Source: Herbidospora cretacea (GTDB lineage: Bacteria; Actinomycetota; Actinomycetes; Streptosporangiales; Streptosporangiaceae). Taken from it: a DNA stretch of 64,000 nt. The position numbers and the translations under genes were made by a program. Below are positions 53,748 through 62,877 of the stretch, in pieces (positions within the stretch are counted from its first letter, which is position 1; each line of letters begins with the position of its first letter). The stretch covers positions 1 to 64,000 of the forward strand of contig NZ_BBXG01000019.1 in NCBI RefSeq assembly GCF_001570605.1. The letters are read 5' to 3'. A model generated the notes under the pieces. The model was not told the origin of the DNA. It worked only from the letters and a program-made list of their open reading frames with translations, and searched no databases.

Positions 53748-56700
53748 CCTCTGGCCCCTTGGTGGACTCGTGGATCGCCGCGGTTCACCTGACGGAACAC
53801 GACCGCGAACCCGTGGGATCCGCCGTCGTCATCGACAATCGCCGCGCCCTGACCGCGGGTCACGTCGTGGTCCACCACCACAAGGTGGTCGAGGAATTGT
53901 GGCTGGCCTTTCCCAAGGCGGACACCGGCCAATATCAGCGCCGCCGCGCCCGAATAAAGTTACCCGCCGATCACCGGACCGCCGACCTCGCGTTTCTGGT
54001 CATGGACGAGGACGTCCCTCCAGGCGTGCAGCCCGCCCAGCTTCGATTACCGCGCCCCGCCGACCTGGTCGGCAGGCAGTGGTGGGCCTTCGGTTTCCCG
54101 CTGTCCGACCCCCTCGGCGACGTTACGAGCGGCGAGGTGGACGCCTCGCTCGGATACGGCTGGATCCGGCTGACCACCACGTCTCCCTATCCGTTGGCGC
54201 GCGGCTACAGCGGGAGCGGACTCTGGTCACCCGACTACGCCGCCGTGGTCGCGATCGTCGGGCAGGCGCACCACGAGGGCGGAGGCCGGGCTGTCACTCT
54301 CTACGAGGCCGACCTCTGGTTTCCCGAGGAGAAGCTGCGGTCCCTGATCGAGAAGTGGTCGGCGGAGCAGGCCGATCCGGAGGCTCTCGCCTCGTGGGGC
54401 TGGAGCCTCGACACCGACCCTGAGGGAACCCGTCACTGGCGGCCGCGGGCCCGTGGCGTCACCGTGGACAGCGAGCGCGGATACCGGTTCCGGGGCCGGA
54501 CTGCCGCGCTGGGCCGGATCGTCGACTGGCTGACCCGCGTCCAGCCCGACCGCCGTGCGCTCGTCGTCACCGGTTCACCGGGCGTCGGCAAGTCGGCTGT
54601 GCTCGGCCGGATCGTCACGACGGCCGACGCGGCGGTCCGGGCAGAACTGCCCGCCGACGACCAGAGCGTACGGGCGCCGATCGCCTCCATCGCCTGCGCG
54701 ATCCACGCCAAGGGCAAGACCGCGCTCGACGTGGCCCGAGAGATAGCGCGGGCGGCCTCGGCGGCCCTGCCGGAAAGCGTCGAGGACCTGGAGACGGCGC
54801 TGCTCGCGGTCCTGCCGGAACGCAGCCGGCGGTTCAACGTCGTCATCGACGCTCTCGACGAGGCCACGTCCCCGACCGAGACCCGGACGATCATCACCCA
54901 TGTAGTGCTCCCGATCGTGGAGACGTGCGCCGAACTCGGTGCGCAGGTGATCATCGCCACCCGTCGCAGAGACGACGGCGGCAACCTCCTCAGCGTGTTC
55001 GGCGGCGCGTCGTCCGTCGTGGACCTGGACGAGCCGCTCTACTTCGCCCGCGAGGACCTGACCGAGTACGCCATGGCCACCCTGCAGCTCATCGGTGACG
55101 AGCGGGCCGGTAACCCCTACGCGGAGGATGAGGTGGCGCGTCCGGTCGCGGAAGGGATCGCCGCACGCTCCGACCGGAACTTCCTGATCGCCGGGCTGGT
55201 GGCCCGCACCCACGGGATGCACGACCTCCAGGCGATCGACCCGGCATCGCTGTCGTTCACGGCGACGGTCGAGGAGGCGCTGCGAACCTACATCAGGCGA
55301 CTTCCGGACGTGGGCAGAATCCCGGCCTCCACGGTCCTGGCGGCGCTGGCCTTCGCCGACTCACCCGGCTTCGATCTCGACCTGTGGATCCTCGCGATCC
55401 AGACCCTTGACGGCGTGACCACCACCGCCGGGCAACTGGCGCGGTTCGCCCGATCGTCCGCCGCCAACTTCCTGGTGGAGTCGACGACAGGAGACCAGGG
55501 CGGGGTCTACCGGCTGTTTCACCAGGCCCTCAACGACGCCCTGCTCGCCGTCCGTGCCCGCGTCTCCACCCGCGCCGAGGACGAGCGCATGCTCGCCCGC
55601 GCCTTCCTCGCCCGGGCCCATCGGGTGTCTTGGGAGAAGGCCCCGCCTTACCTGCTGCGATCACTCGCGGGTCACGCGGCCCGCGGCGGCGTTCTCGAGG
55701 AATTGGTGGCCGATGAGAAGTATCCCTTGTACGCAGACCTGCTGCGGTTCAGCTCACACGCGGTCAGTGCCGCGTCCGCGGACGTGCACACGAGGCGACG
55801 GCTCATCCAGCTCACTCCGCTGGCCTTCGACGCGCCGCCCGCCGTGCGCGCCGCGCTGTTCACGGTGACCTCGGCGATGGCCGACCTCGATTTGGAGGTG
55901 CCCAGCCCGTCGGACTCGGTGCCCTATCGGGCCGTCTGGGCCTCCGCGACGCCGCGCGCCGACCAGGCGATCTTGTACGGCCACACCGGCAGGGTCACCG
56001 GTGTCTGTTCCTTCGTCCTGAACGGTCGAGTCCTGCTTGCCACCACCAGCGCCGACCAGACGGTCAGGATCTGGGACCCGGCCACCGGGCAGGAGGAGAA
56101 CGTCCTTACCGGCCACACAGCGAGAGTGAACGGCATCTGCGCGTTCGGCCGAGGCGATCACGTCAGACTGGCCACGACCGGTGAGGATCGCACCGTGCGC
56201 GTGTGGGACCCGGCCACGGGTCAGGCTCTGCACACCCTGATGGGACACACCGAGAGGGTGAGTGGCATCTGCGCGCACCCGCGCGCTTCGTCCAGCTATC
56301 TGGCCACGGCCAGCGATCTGCGAGTCGTGAAGACCGATCTGCTGGCCACGACGAGCGATGACGGGACCATCCGGGGGTGGGATCCCGATACAGGCGAGGC
56401 CATGTACGTCCTGCACGGTCACAAGGGACCTGTCACCGCCGTCTGCGCGTTCGAGGAGAACCGGCGGGTGATGCTGGCGACCACCGGCCGTGACGGCACA
56501 GTCCGGATCTGGGACACGGTCACGGGACGGCGTGTCCGCCTGCTGGCCGACCATGCGTTCCGCCCCGCCGCCCTCTGCGCCTTCAACCTCAAAGGTCGTC
56601 TCACCGTCGCCGTGGCCGACGTTGGCGGGATTCGCATCAGCGATTCCACGTCGAACAGGGCGAAATATGTCCTCAAGGGACACCGCAGCGGTGTCACTCA

Positions 56701-57925
56701 CGTCTCCGTGTTCTTCTCGGGAGATCGGTTCCTGCTGATCAGCGCAGGAGAGGACCAGACCCTACGCGTGTGGAATCCGCTCACCAGGGAAACCCAGCGA
56801 ACATTGACGGGACACACCGGCGAGGTCACCGGCGCCTGCGCGTTCTCCCTCGGGAACCGGCTGCTGCTCGCCACCACCAGCGCCGACCAGACGATCAGGA
56901 TCTGGGACCCGGCCGTGGGCCGGTCTCCGAAGGGAGTCGTGCGGCACCAGGGCCGCGTGAACGCGGTGCGCGGGCTCGACTTCCGCAAGCGCACCTACAT
57001 CCTGACGACCAGCGACGATGGGACAGTACGCGCCTGGGAGAGCGTCACCGGAGGTCACTTCCAGACGATGAAAGGCCATCTCGGCCGGGTGAACGCGGTC
57101 TGCAGCGTGACCGTGCGCGGCGAGATCCGCGTCGCGACGACCGGGGACGACGGGCTGATCAGGCTTTGGGACCCGAAGACGGGATACCTCCACACGGGTT
57201 TCATCGGGCACACGGGGACCGTCTCGACGCTCTGCACCGTCGACATCGATGGCAAGGTCATGCTTGCCTCCGGTGGTGACGACCGGGCGATCCGGATCTG
57301 GGACCCCTCGACCGGGCGGGTCCACCGTAAGCTCTATCGTCGGCCGAACGCCTTCTTCTCCGCCATGGCCCGATTCGTGTTCAGAAGGCCTGTCCTGGAC
57401 GCGTACCTTCACGGGATCCGGGCCATCTGCGAGGTCCGTCACGTGGACGGGGCCTGGCTCGCCACCACAGCCGACGAGGGCACGATCCTGCTCTGGGACC
57501 TGCGGACGAGCCGATACCGGGAGATCCCCATCGACAAGGTCGGCAACGCCGTCGACATGTGTGCGTTCACCCTGGACGAGGACCCGTACCTCGCCGTCGC
57601 CAGCACCAGACCGGATGTCGCCATCGTCGATCTGCGGACCGGGCGCCCACGGGGCGCGCTGACCGGGCACTCCGACGACGTGGTCGGGGTCTGCGCCTTC
57701 GACTTCGGTGGCCGGGTCCTGCTGGCCACCGCGAGCCGCGACCGTACGGCCCGGATCTGGAACGCCGTGACCGGTACGTGTGAGATGACGATTCCCGTGC
57801 ACGACCCCGCGACCAGTTGCGCGTGGATCGACGGGGCGCTGGCCGTGGGGCTGGACACGGGCGTGCTCGTGATCCGACTCAATCCCGGACTGGCCGGGGG
57901 CACTAACTGGGAGGGCGGATCATGA
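53744..57925 (+). CDS. Trypsin-like protease / STAND NTPase / WD40 multidomain protein
   Basis: The 1393-residue protein has three parts. Residues 1-200: trypsin-like protease with H40 (LTAGHVV), D81 (TADLAFLV) and S156 (GYSGSGLW) as a complete-looking triad. Residues about 250-560: STAND-type P-loop NTPase with Walker A GSPGVGKS (277-284) and Walker B VVIDALDE. Residues about 745-1390: fourteen WD40 blades, two seven-bladed propellers. There is no signal peptide, so it acts in the cytosol. The layout matches NLR-like conflict proteins: sensor propellers, switch NTPase, protease effector. A Trypco1-like gene overlaps its stop. Blades 1 and 7 share a 45-nt near-identical stretch. Flanked by IS982 remnants. 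Confidence 0.88.
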   Translation: MTSGPLVDSWIAAVHLTEHDREPVGSAVVIDNRRALTAGHVVVHHHKVVEELWLAFPKADTGQYQRRRARIKLPADHRTADLAFLVMDEDVPPGVQPAQLRLPRPADLVGRQWWAFGFPLSDPLGDVTSGEVDASLGYGWIRLTTTSPYPLARGYSGSGLWSPDYAAVVAIVGQAHHEGGGRAVTLYEADLWFPEEKLRSLIEKWSAEQADPEALASWGWSLDTDPEGTRHWRPRARGVTVDSERGYRFRGRTAALGRIVDWLTRVQPDRRALVVTGSPGVGKSAVLGRIVTTADAAVRAELPADDQSVRAPIASIACAIHAKGKTALDVAREIARAASAALPESVEDLETALLAVLPERSRRFNVVIDALDEATSPTETRTIITHVVLPIVETCAELGAQVIIATRRRDDGGNLLSVFGGASSVVDLDEPLYFAREDLTEYAMATLQLIGDERAGNPYAEDEVARPVAEGIAARSDRNFLIAGLVARTHGMHDLQAIDPASLSFTATVEEALRTYIRRLPDVGRIPASTVLAALAFADSPGFDLDLWILAIQTLDGVTTTAGQLARFARSSAANFLVESTTGDQGGVYRLFHQALNDALLAVRARVSTRAEDERMLARAFLARAHRVSWEKAPPYLLRSLAGHAARGGVLEELVADEKYPLYADLLRFSSHAVSAASADVHTRRRLIQLTPLAFDAPPAVRAALFTVTSAMADLDLEVPSPSDSVPYRAVWASATPRADQAILYGHTGRVTGVCSFVLNGRVLLATTSADQTVRIWDPATGQEENVLTGHTARVNGICAFGRGDHVRLATTGEDRTVRVWDPATGQALHTLMGHTERVSGICAHPRASSSYLATASDLRVVKTDLLATTSDDGTIRGWDPDTGEAMYVLHGHKGPVTAVCAFEENRRVMLATTGRDGTVRIWDTVTGRRVRLLADHAFRPAALCAFNLKGRLTVAVADVGGIRISDSTSNRAKYVLKGHRSGVTHVSVFFSGDRFLLISAGEDQTLRVWNPLTRETQRTLTGHTGEVTGACAFSLGNRLLLATTSADQTIRIWDPAVGRSPKGVVRHQGRVNAVRGLDFRKRTYILTTSDDGTVRAWESVTGGHFQTMKGHLGRVNAVCSVTVRGEIRVATTGDDGLIRLWDPKTGYLHTGFIGHTGTVSTLCTVDIDGKVMLASGGDDRAIRIWDPSTGRVHRKLYRRPNAFFSAMARFVFRRPVLDAYLHGIRAICEVRHVDGAWLATTADEGTILLWDLRTSRYREIPIDKVGNAVDMCAFTLDEDPYLAVASTRPDVAIVDLRTGRPRGALTGHSDDVVGVCAFDFGGRVLLATASRDRTARIWNAVTGTCEMTIPVHDPATSCAWIDGALAVGLDTGVLVIRLNPGLAGGTNWEGGS

Positions 57926-58302
57926 CCCATGTCGTCAGGTACGAGATCGACGAGAACACGACGGTCGGGTTCGAGGTCGCCCCGATCCCCGGCTATCACG
58001 CCGCGGGGGCGGGGGAGATCGCCGGTCCCATCCGCCAAGCCGTGGAACCGGCGATCCGGGCCGCGCGCGCGGTCCTCGACAAGGCCAAGGAAGCGCGGCC
58101 GGACGAGATCTCGCTGAAGTTCGGCATCAAGGTCAGTGGCACGACGAACTGGCTGGTCGCCAAGGCCGCGACGGAGGGGAACTTCGAGATCACGATGGTC
58201 TGGAAGGCACGGCCCGACGGCGCGGGCACGGCTGGCCCGCCCGGCGAGGAGGGTGACGACGCCTCAGCCAACGAAGACGACGAGGGCGACGACCCGGCCT
58301 AG
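57922..58302 (+). CDS. Small protein resembling trypsin-co-occurring domain 1 (Trypco1, CU044_2847 family)
   Basis: The 126-residue protein starts MTHVVRYEIDENTTVGFEVA. It has an IRQAVEPAIRAARAVLDKAKEARPDEISLKFGIKVSG helix-strand core and a terminal acidic tail (GDDASANEDDEGDDPA). The core resembles the Trypco1 family, which sits next to trypsin-like proteases in actinobacterial conflict systems. The ATG overlaps the large gene's stop by 4 bp (ATGA). The TAG stop lies at the end of the right IS982 copy. A regulator, adaptor or substrate role for the protease is the reasonable guess. Confidence 0.75.
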   Translation: MTHVVRYEIDENTTVGFEVAPIPGYHAAGAGEIAGPIRQAVEPAIRAARAVLDKAKEARPDEISLKFGIKVSGTTNWLVAKAATEGNFEITMVWKARPDGAGTAGPPGEEGDDASANEDDEGDDPA

Positions 58303-58875
58303 ATGATTGATTCCCAGCCGTTGGCGTGATGTTAGCGGTCGTAGGCGAGCAGGGACCGTTCACTGGCTGGCCGGCGTGGTCGTTGTGCCCGATCACGGCG
58401 GTGAGGGCGAGGAGGCGGACGATCACCCGGACGGCGACGCCGGGGATGGTCCGCCCGCCGTGACGCTCCATGTCCAGCTGAACTTTGAGGTCTGGCTGAT
58501 CGATTCGACGGTCCGACGTAAGGGCTTGATCAGCGCTGTTCCGGTTCGTGGGGGTTCGCCTTCGCCGGTGAGGGCGAAGACGACCGGACACTCCGCCGGG
58601 GGCGCAGGGCAGGTGGAGGCGTAGCCCTCAGAAGAAGCGGCTGTGGGAGGAGCAGTAACCGTATTCGGCCCGGCCGGTCAGGGCGCTGTGGGTGGCGGTC
58701 TGGCGGGAGCGTCCGCATTCGACAGGGTGGAGTCGGCCCACCCATATGTCGTCGTTCCACAGGGTGGTGTCGTAGGCCAGGACGCAGATCATGTGCAGGA
58801 CCAGTGGTGAGGCACCACAGGCGCCCTCGCCCACTACGCCAGCGATTCCCGAGCTAAGCCCTTGCAATCAATCAT
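58303..58875 (-). mobile_element. Degenerate IS982-family copy, right, with both ends
   Basis: The left end reads ATGATTGATTCCCAGCC and the right end, inverted, ATGATTGATTGCAAGGG, both flanked by CTAG. The copy is about 0.57 kb, short for an IS982 (about 1 kb), and keeps VECGRSRQ and AEYGYCSSHSRFF transposase pieces plus the LERHGGRTIPGV tail region in broken frames. It has the same orientation as the left copy. Confidence 0.82.
58330..58860 (-). pseudogene. IS982-family transposase remnant
   Basis: Reading the minus strand, LHPVECGRSRQTATHSALTG and AEYGYCSSHSRFF precede a frameshift and a deleted middle. The C-terminal piece MERHGGRTIPGVAVRVIVRL then appears in another frame. Not functional. 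Confidence 0.78.
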
Positions 58876-60203
58876 CTAGAGCCGACCGGCCGCCTTCAGG
58901 TTCAGGTAGGCGTCGGCCAGCGCCGGGGCCAGGTCGTCCGGCAGGGCGTCGACGACCTCGACGCCGTGACGGCGCAGCCGCGCGGTCACCTGGCGGCGCT
59001 CCACGCCCTGGCGTTCGGCCGCCGCCGCGTCGAAGACCTCCTCGGGGCCGTCGCGCCCGGCGGCCAGCGCGGCCACCCGGGGGTCGGCCACCGCCGCCAG
59101 CAGCACCAGATGCCTCGACGACAGCTGCGGCAGCACCGGGATCAGGCCCTCGTCCAGCGCGGTCGCGTTGAGGTCGGTCAGCACGACCACCAGGCTGCGC
59201 CGCCGGAGCCGGGACAGCACGGCGGCCACCATCCCGTGGGCGTCGGCCTCCACGAGCTCGGGCTGGAGCGGGGCCATCGCGGTGACCAGGGCGGGCAGCA
59301 GGTCGCCCCGGCCGCCGCCGCTGACCTGGGCCCGGACCGCCCGGTCGTAGGCGAGGAAGTCGACCCGGTCGCCCGCTCGCGCGCACAGGGCGGCCAGCAG
59401 CAGGGCGGCGTCCATGCCCCAGTCGAGCCGGGGCCAGCCGCTCGGGTCGCCGGAGGCGGGGTCGACGCCGACCCGCCCGGCCGAGGTGCGGCCGGTGTCG
59501 AGGACGATCAGCACCCGCCGGTCGCGCTCGGGCCGCCAGGTCCGCACGACGACGTCGGCCCGGCGCGCGGTGGCCCGCCAGTCGATCGACCGCACGTCGT
59601 CGCCGACGACGTACTCGCGCAGCGAGTCGAACTCGGTGCCCTGGCCGCGGATCTGGACGGGGTTGAGCCCGTCGATGGCCCGCAGCCGCGCCAGCTTGGC
59701 CGGGAGGTGACGCCGCGACAGGAACGGCGGCAGCACCCGAACCCGCCCCTCGACCCGGTGGGAGCCCTGCCGGGCGGCCACCCCGAGGGGCCCCAGCGCC
59801 CGGACGGTCACCCCGGCGGCCGTGAAGTCGCCCCTGCGGAGCGGCCGCAGCGTCGTGGCCACCCGGCGTCGTTCACCGGGCGGGATGTCCACCTCGTGCT
59901 CCCTGGGGGCCGGACGGGTGCTCGGCGGCCAGGCGTCCCGCAGCAGGCCACGCACCCGCCGCCCGCCCGGATTGGCCACCAGCAGGGTGACCTCGGCGGC
60001 CTCCCCGAGGCGTACCCGAAGATCGTCGGACCGCTCGAACCGCAGCACCCGCACGCTCCCCGCCAGCGCCAGGTCGACCGCGATCACCAGCACGATCACC
60101 GCGACGACCAGCCAGAACGCGACCGCGGCGAGGTCGGCGGGCGCCGCGAGCACCAGCAGCGCCCCGGCCACCGCGAGCAGCGCGGCCCGCCCGGTCAGCG
60201 CCA

Positions 60204-60204
<1 letters not shown>
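58876..60204 (-). CDS. DUF58 family protein
   Basis: The 442-residue protein has two N-terminal membrane helices (LLAVAGALLVLAAPADLAAV and next) and a beta-rich linker. The DUF58/von Willebrand-like core follows (GQGTEFDSLREYVVGDDVRSIDW, RADVVVRTWRPERDRRVLIVLD). DUF58 proteins are conserved partners of MoxR ATPases. The ATG overlaps the MoxR stop (TGATG). Its TAG stop lies inside the CTAG bordering the right IS982 remnant, and the C-terminus (AYLNLKAAGRL) looks intact. Confidence 0.9.
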
Positions 60205-61162
<958 letters not shown>

Positions 61163-61166
<4 letters not shown>

Positions 61167-62266
61167 GAGTCTCGTACCTGCCTTTCGATCGTGTCGAGGT
61201 CGCGCGCGAGCGCGACCAGCGCGGCGTCACCGGAGGGGGTGCCGCCGAAGAGGACCTGGCGGACCTGCCCGCCATCCTGCCCGGTCCGGGCGGCGGCCGC
61301 CGTGACGATCTCGTCGTCGCCGGCCGTCGCGGTCAGCCCCAGCCGGGGCGTCAGCCGGGCCAGCGCGGCCTGCCGCAGGGCGAGCGCGGCCCGGTCGTGG
61401 GCGGCGCGGGCGCGGTAGAGGCGGCCCCGGCCCTCGACGGTCTCGGCGGCCCGGACGACCACCGGCAGCCGCTCCTCGACCACCGGCCCGAGACGGCGTC
61501 CCCGCCACAGGGCGGTGAGCAGCACCGCCACGACCAGCGCCCAGACGAACCAGCCGACGTTGGCCGGGATCAGCTCGCTCAGCGGCTTCGCGCCGCCGTC
61601 GGGCACCCCGAGCGGAGAGCGCGGGGCGAACCAGGTGACCCTCTGGTGGGTGCCCGCCAGGTTCATCGCCAGCGCGGCGTTGCCGTTCTCCACCAGTTTT
61701 CCGTTGGTCATGAACGTTCCCGACCCGACGAGGGTGACCTCGCCGGACACCGAGACCGTGCCGCCGTAGCAGGTCGCGCCGCCGAACGACCAGCCGCCGG
61801 TGACGGCGTCGCCGGCCAGCACGGCCGCGTCCAGGTCGCAGCCGGGGTCGCGGACCGTCTCGGCGGCACCGGGCCGGGCGGTCACCCCGGGCGCCAGCGC
61901 CCGCAGCACCGGCGGGGTCGGCGCGATCAGCAGCCGCGCCCCCGGCCGCGCCGCGAGCTCGGCCAGCTTCGCCGGGTCGGCCAGGAACTCGGGCCGGGCC
62001 ACCACCAGCAGCGAGCCCTCGGCCCGCGCGATGGCGTCGTCGAACGTCGTCACCTGGGTCACCGTGACGCCCTGGCCGCGCAGCAGCTCGGCCAGCGCGC
62101 GGGCACCGGCGGGGGAGGTCGCCTCGATGTCGAGCCGCCCGCCGTTGCGGACCCCGCTGACCAGCACGATCAGCACCGCCACGACCACGATCAGGCCGGC
62201 CGCGCCGAGCACGCCGCGCCACGACCGCCACCGCTCGGTGATCGTCGGGGTGGTGGACGTCGTCAC
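61163..62266 (-). CDS. DUF4350 family membrane protein
   Basis: The 367-residue protein has an N-terminal membrane helix (LGAAGLIVVVAVLIVLVSGV), an extracellular Rossmann-like region (LLRGQGVTVTQVTTFDDAIA, LLVVARPEFL) and a second helix (IPANVGWFVWALVVAVLLTAL). A basic cytoplasmic C-terminus ends it. This matches DUF4350, always found in this operon. The GTG at 62266 overlaps the preceding DUF4129 stop by 4 bp. Role unknown; likely a membrane partner of MoxR/DUF58. Confidence 0.87.
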
Positions 62267-62874
62267 AGGGCCGCCTTCTCCCGCCGGACCGCCTCGTCGA
62301 GGCCGGTCAGCTCGGCGTAGGCCTCCGGGGTGCCCGGACGTTCGCCGTAGGTGACGTCGGCGAACGTCCGGGCACCCTGGTCCAGATCGGCCGCGAGCGC
62401 CGGCAGGGCCCGGCCCGCCTCGGCGGCCAGTTCGGCGGCCGTACGCCCCGGCATCGGTTCCACGATCGTGCGCTCCTCCAGCTCACGGGCGACGGCCCGG
62501 AGGCGCTCCCGGACCGCCTGGGCCCACTCTCCGGCGGCGGCGTGGCGCTCGGCCAGGGTCCGGTGTTCGCCGGCCGACAGCCGGGTCTCGCCGAACAGGC
62601 CGCCGCCCCCGGGCCGCCGGGTGGCCGAGGCCTTCCGGGCCGCCCGGATCAGCGCCACCGCGACGACCGCCAGGACCAGCACGAGCACCAGCAGGGTCAG
62701 CCAGCCCCCGGGCACGCCCTGGGCGCGGGCGATCAGCTCGGTGATGAGCTCCCAGATCCGGTCGAGCACCTGGTCGAGCCACGACGGCTTCGGATAGGCC
62801 GGATCGGAGAGCTCGCGCAGGGCGGCCTCCTGAGCGGCCTCGCGGCCGATCTCGACCGGGACGTCCAGGACCAT
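62263..62874 (-). CDS. DUF4129 family membrane protein
   Basis: The 203-residue protein has one central membrane helix (WLTLLVLVLVLAVVAVALIRA, about 58-78). A C-terminal cytoplasmic region carries AGEWAQAVRERLRAVARELEERTIVEPMPGRTA and the AEAGRAL-type helices of DUF4129, sometimes fused to transglutaminase domains elsewhere. Function unknown. It lies between DUF4350 and the Pro-rich membrane protein, with overlap to the first and a 3-bp gap to the second. Confidence 0.85.
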   Translation of the reverse strand: MVLDVPVEIGREAAQEAALRELSDPAYPKPSWLDQVLDRIWELITELIARAQGVPGGWLTLLVLVLVLAVVAVALIRAARKASATRRPGGGGLFGETRLSAGEHRTLAERHAAAGEWAQAVRERLRAVARELEERTIVEPMPGRTAAELAAEAGRALPALAADLDQGARTFADVTYGERPGTPEAYAELTGLDEAVRREKAAL

Positions 62875-62877
62875 GGA

